Shown piece by piece: positions 62,879-64,000 of a DNA stretch of 64,000 nt. The stretch lies in contig JAKAXA010000002.1 in NCBI GenBank assembly GCA_021816775.1, positions 57,113-121,112 of the forward strand. Reading direction: 5' to 3'. The notes under the pieces are model-generated. The model saw nothing but the letters and a program-made list of their open reading frames with translations, was not told the origin of the DNA and ran no database searches. The position numbers were made by a program, and so were the translations under genes. This stretch comes from Pseudomonadota bacterium (lineage in GTDB: Bacteria; Pseudomonadota; Gammaproteobacteria; Steroidobacterales; Steroidobacteraceae). How positions within the stretch are numbered: position 1 is the first letter of the stretch; every line of letters begins with the position of its first letter.

Positions 62879-64000
62879 TGCGCGCTTTCCTCTTGAACGA
62901 CCCACGCTTCGAAGCGCAGGCCCGCGGCCGGATCGTAGGATCTTGCGAAAGCCTTGGGGTTTGCCGCCCGCCACTCATCCCACTCCTCGCCCGTCACCTT
63001 GGCGACCTCGACCAGGTAGCCGCTGGTCGCCTGGCCCACCGCGTTCTTCGAGGTGGTGCCGGTGGGAGCGATGGTGTTGATGGCGCCGCCGCGATCCACC
63101 TTGCCGAGAATGATCGGATCGATGCGCGCGCCGTGATCAATGTAGGCGACCCCGGGGCGCAGCCGCTCGGTGACGTACGCGCCACCGAGCACGATGCCGC
63201 GCTCGTTGAAGATTTTGATGATGTCGCCGTGCTTGATGCCGCGCTTGGCCGCCTCGGAGGTGTGGATCCAGATCGGCTCATACTTGTAGCCGTCGGGACC
63301 TGTGATCTTGCAGGTCGGCGCCTCGCGCGTCCAAGCGATGTCATCGCACTGGGCGTGCACGCGCCAGCGGCCGTGGTTCGACATCAGCAGCAGCGGATAG
63401 GCCTTGGCGCGCGGGCTGGACAGCCGCTCGTCATGCATCTCGCTCTTTTCCACCCATTGGGGGCTCGGCGGACGCTCTTTGTCCTCCGGGAAGTGCTTGG
63501 CCAGGCGTTCGGAATAGAACTCCAGCTTCTTCGAGGGCGTACCAAGGGGGTGCTTTTGCGGATCGTCGGCGAACTTGCGCCAGCCGGGCGAGTCCTGCTC
63601 CCAGTCCTCGGCCACCTGGTAGAGGTAGTAGCCCTTCTCGCGGAACTCCTCCCAGCTGAGCATCCGTTCCAGGCCCATGTAGCCGAACACCTTCTTCTGC
63701 AGATCCTCCGTGGTCAGCCCCTCGGACACCTGCTTGTCGTAGCCGAGCTTCTTGGCGATCTCGTAGACGATCTCGTAGTCGCTCTTGGATTCGCCGATCG
63801 GCTCGATTGCCTTGTCGCACAGCATCACGTCGGCGAACTGGCCGCCTTGGCGCACATTGGTGACGATGTCGTCGACCTCCATGTAAGTGTTGGCGGGCAG
63901 GATGATGTCGGAGAACAGGCAGTCGTTCTCCAGCCATGGATGCTGGGCGACGATGCACTCCACCTGCTCGCTGCGCAGCGCCTCTTCCGTGTCGTTGCCG
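62875..64000 (-). CDS. Molybdopterin oxidoreductase large subunit, transhydroxylase-like, partial
   Basis: The last 374 codons are visible; the start lies beyond the window. QHPWLENDCLFSDIILPANT is a typical region of DMSO-reductase-family catalytic subunits, and SNHGRWRVHAQCDDIAW begins the C-terminal molybdopterin-dinucleotide binding domain (RGIKHGDIIKIFNERG, INTIAPTGTTSKNAVGQ). Together with the overlapping Fe-S subunit it resembles pyrogallol transhydroxylase and resorcinol hydroxylase. The substrate cannot be fixed without the N-terminal active site. Confidence 0.85.
   Translation of the reverse strand, partial: GNDTEEALRSEQVECIVAQHPWLENDCLFSDIILPANTYMEVDDIVTNVRQGGQFADVMLCDKAIEPIGESKSDYEIVYEIAKKLGYDKQVSEGLTTEDLQKKVFGYMGLERMLSWEEFREKGYYLYQVAEDWEQDSPGWRKFADDPQKHPLGTPSKKLEFYSERLAKHFPEDKERPPSPQWVEKSEMHDERLSSPRAKAYPLLLMSNHGRWRVHAQCDDIAWTREAPTCKITGPDGYKYEPIWIHTSEAAKRGIKHGDIIKIFNERGIVLGGAYVTERLRPGVAYIDHGARIDPIILGKVDRGGAINTIAPTGTTSKNAVGQATSGYLVEVAKVTGEEWDEWRAANPKAFARSYDPAAGLRFEAWVVQEESAQ

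Overview
The window is high-GC bacterial DNA. The block from rpsB to dnaE has the gene order typical of Gammaproteobacteria, and the lipid A, BamA, Skp and RseP genes show a diderm cell. PckG, DapC, tandem pstB genes and a Pho regulon fit a Nevskiales/Steroidobacterales-like gammaproteobacterium, but the genus cannot be fixed from the sequence alone.

Positions 1-17538 (minus strand) form one long, tightly packed housekeeping run: rpsB, tsf, pyrH, frr, uppS, cdsA, dxr, rseP, bamA, ompH/skp, lpxD, fabZ, lpxA, lpxB, rnhB and dnaE (cut by the window start). It covers translation, isoprenoid and phospholipid precursors, outer-membrane assembly and lipid A. Many neighbours overlap by 4 bp. Positions 17773-23321 (plus) carry map, glnD, dapC and dapD. 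Positions 23394-39496 hold two tandem pstB genes, a porin behind a four-repeat Pho box, a frameshifted padR, dapE, dsbB-phoU, phoR-phoB, tsaB, a DinG/YoaA helicase, pckG, a cyclase-FHA protein and dusA.

Positions about 39480-52725 look like a decayed genomic island in the 5' end of dusA: an imperfect copy of the dusA 5' end lies in the same orientation at 52650-52735. No integrase is visible. The island holds a brnT-brnA toxin-antitoxin operon that has been split by an unusual 4.4-kb IS21-like transposon. That transposon has terminal inverted repeats and a 9-bp target duplication. It encodes IstA and IstB plus a ParB-like protein, a zinc-ribbon protein and a DUF3991-like fragment. Beyond it lie IS1380, group II intron, IS630 and IS110 remnants and an intact group of exported redox proteins (TIGR03118 lipoprotein, TlpA-like thioredoxin, DUF4266 lipoprotein, DUF3570 outer-membrane protein, ApbE flavin transferase).

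Positions 53158-64000 carry molybdenum cofactor genes (moeA, moaA), an IS110 relic, and a compact minus-strand cluster. The cluster runs from a transhydroxylase-like molybdopterin enzyme (large subunit cut by the window end, and an Fe-S subunit) through a LuxR regulator, two cyclase-family hydrolases, a cupin, an SDR and a 3-hydroxyacyl-CoA dehydrogenase-like protein to a DUF2478 protein. This set of enzyme classes resembles the anaerobic pyrogallol/phloroglucinol route; that assignment is inference.
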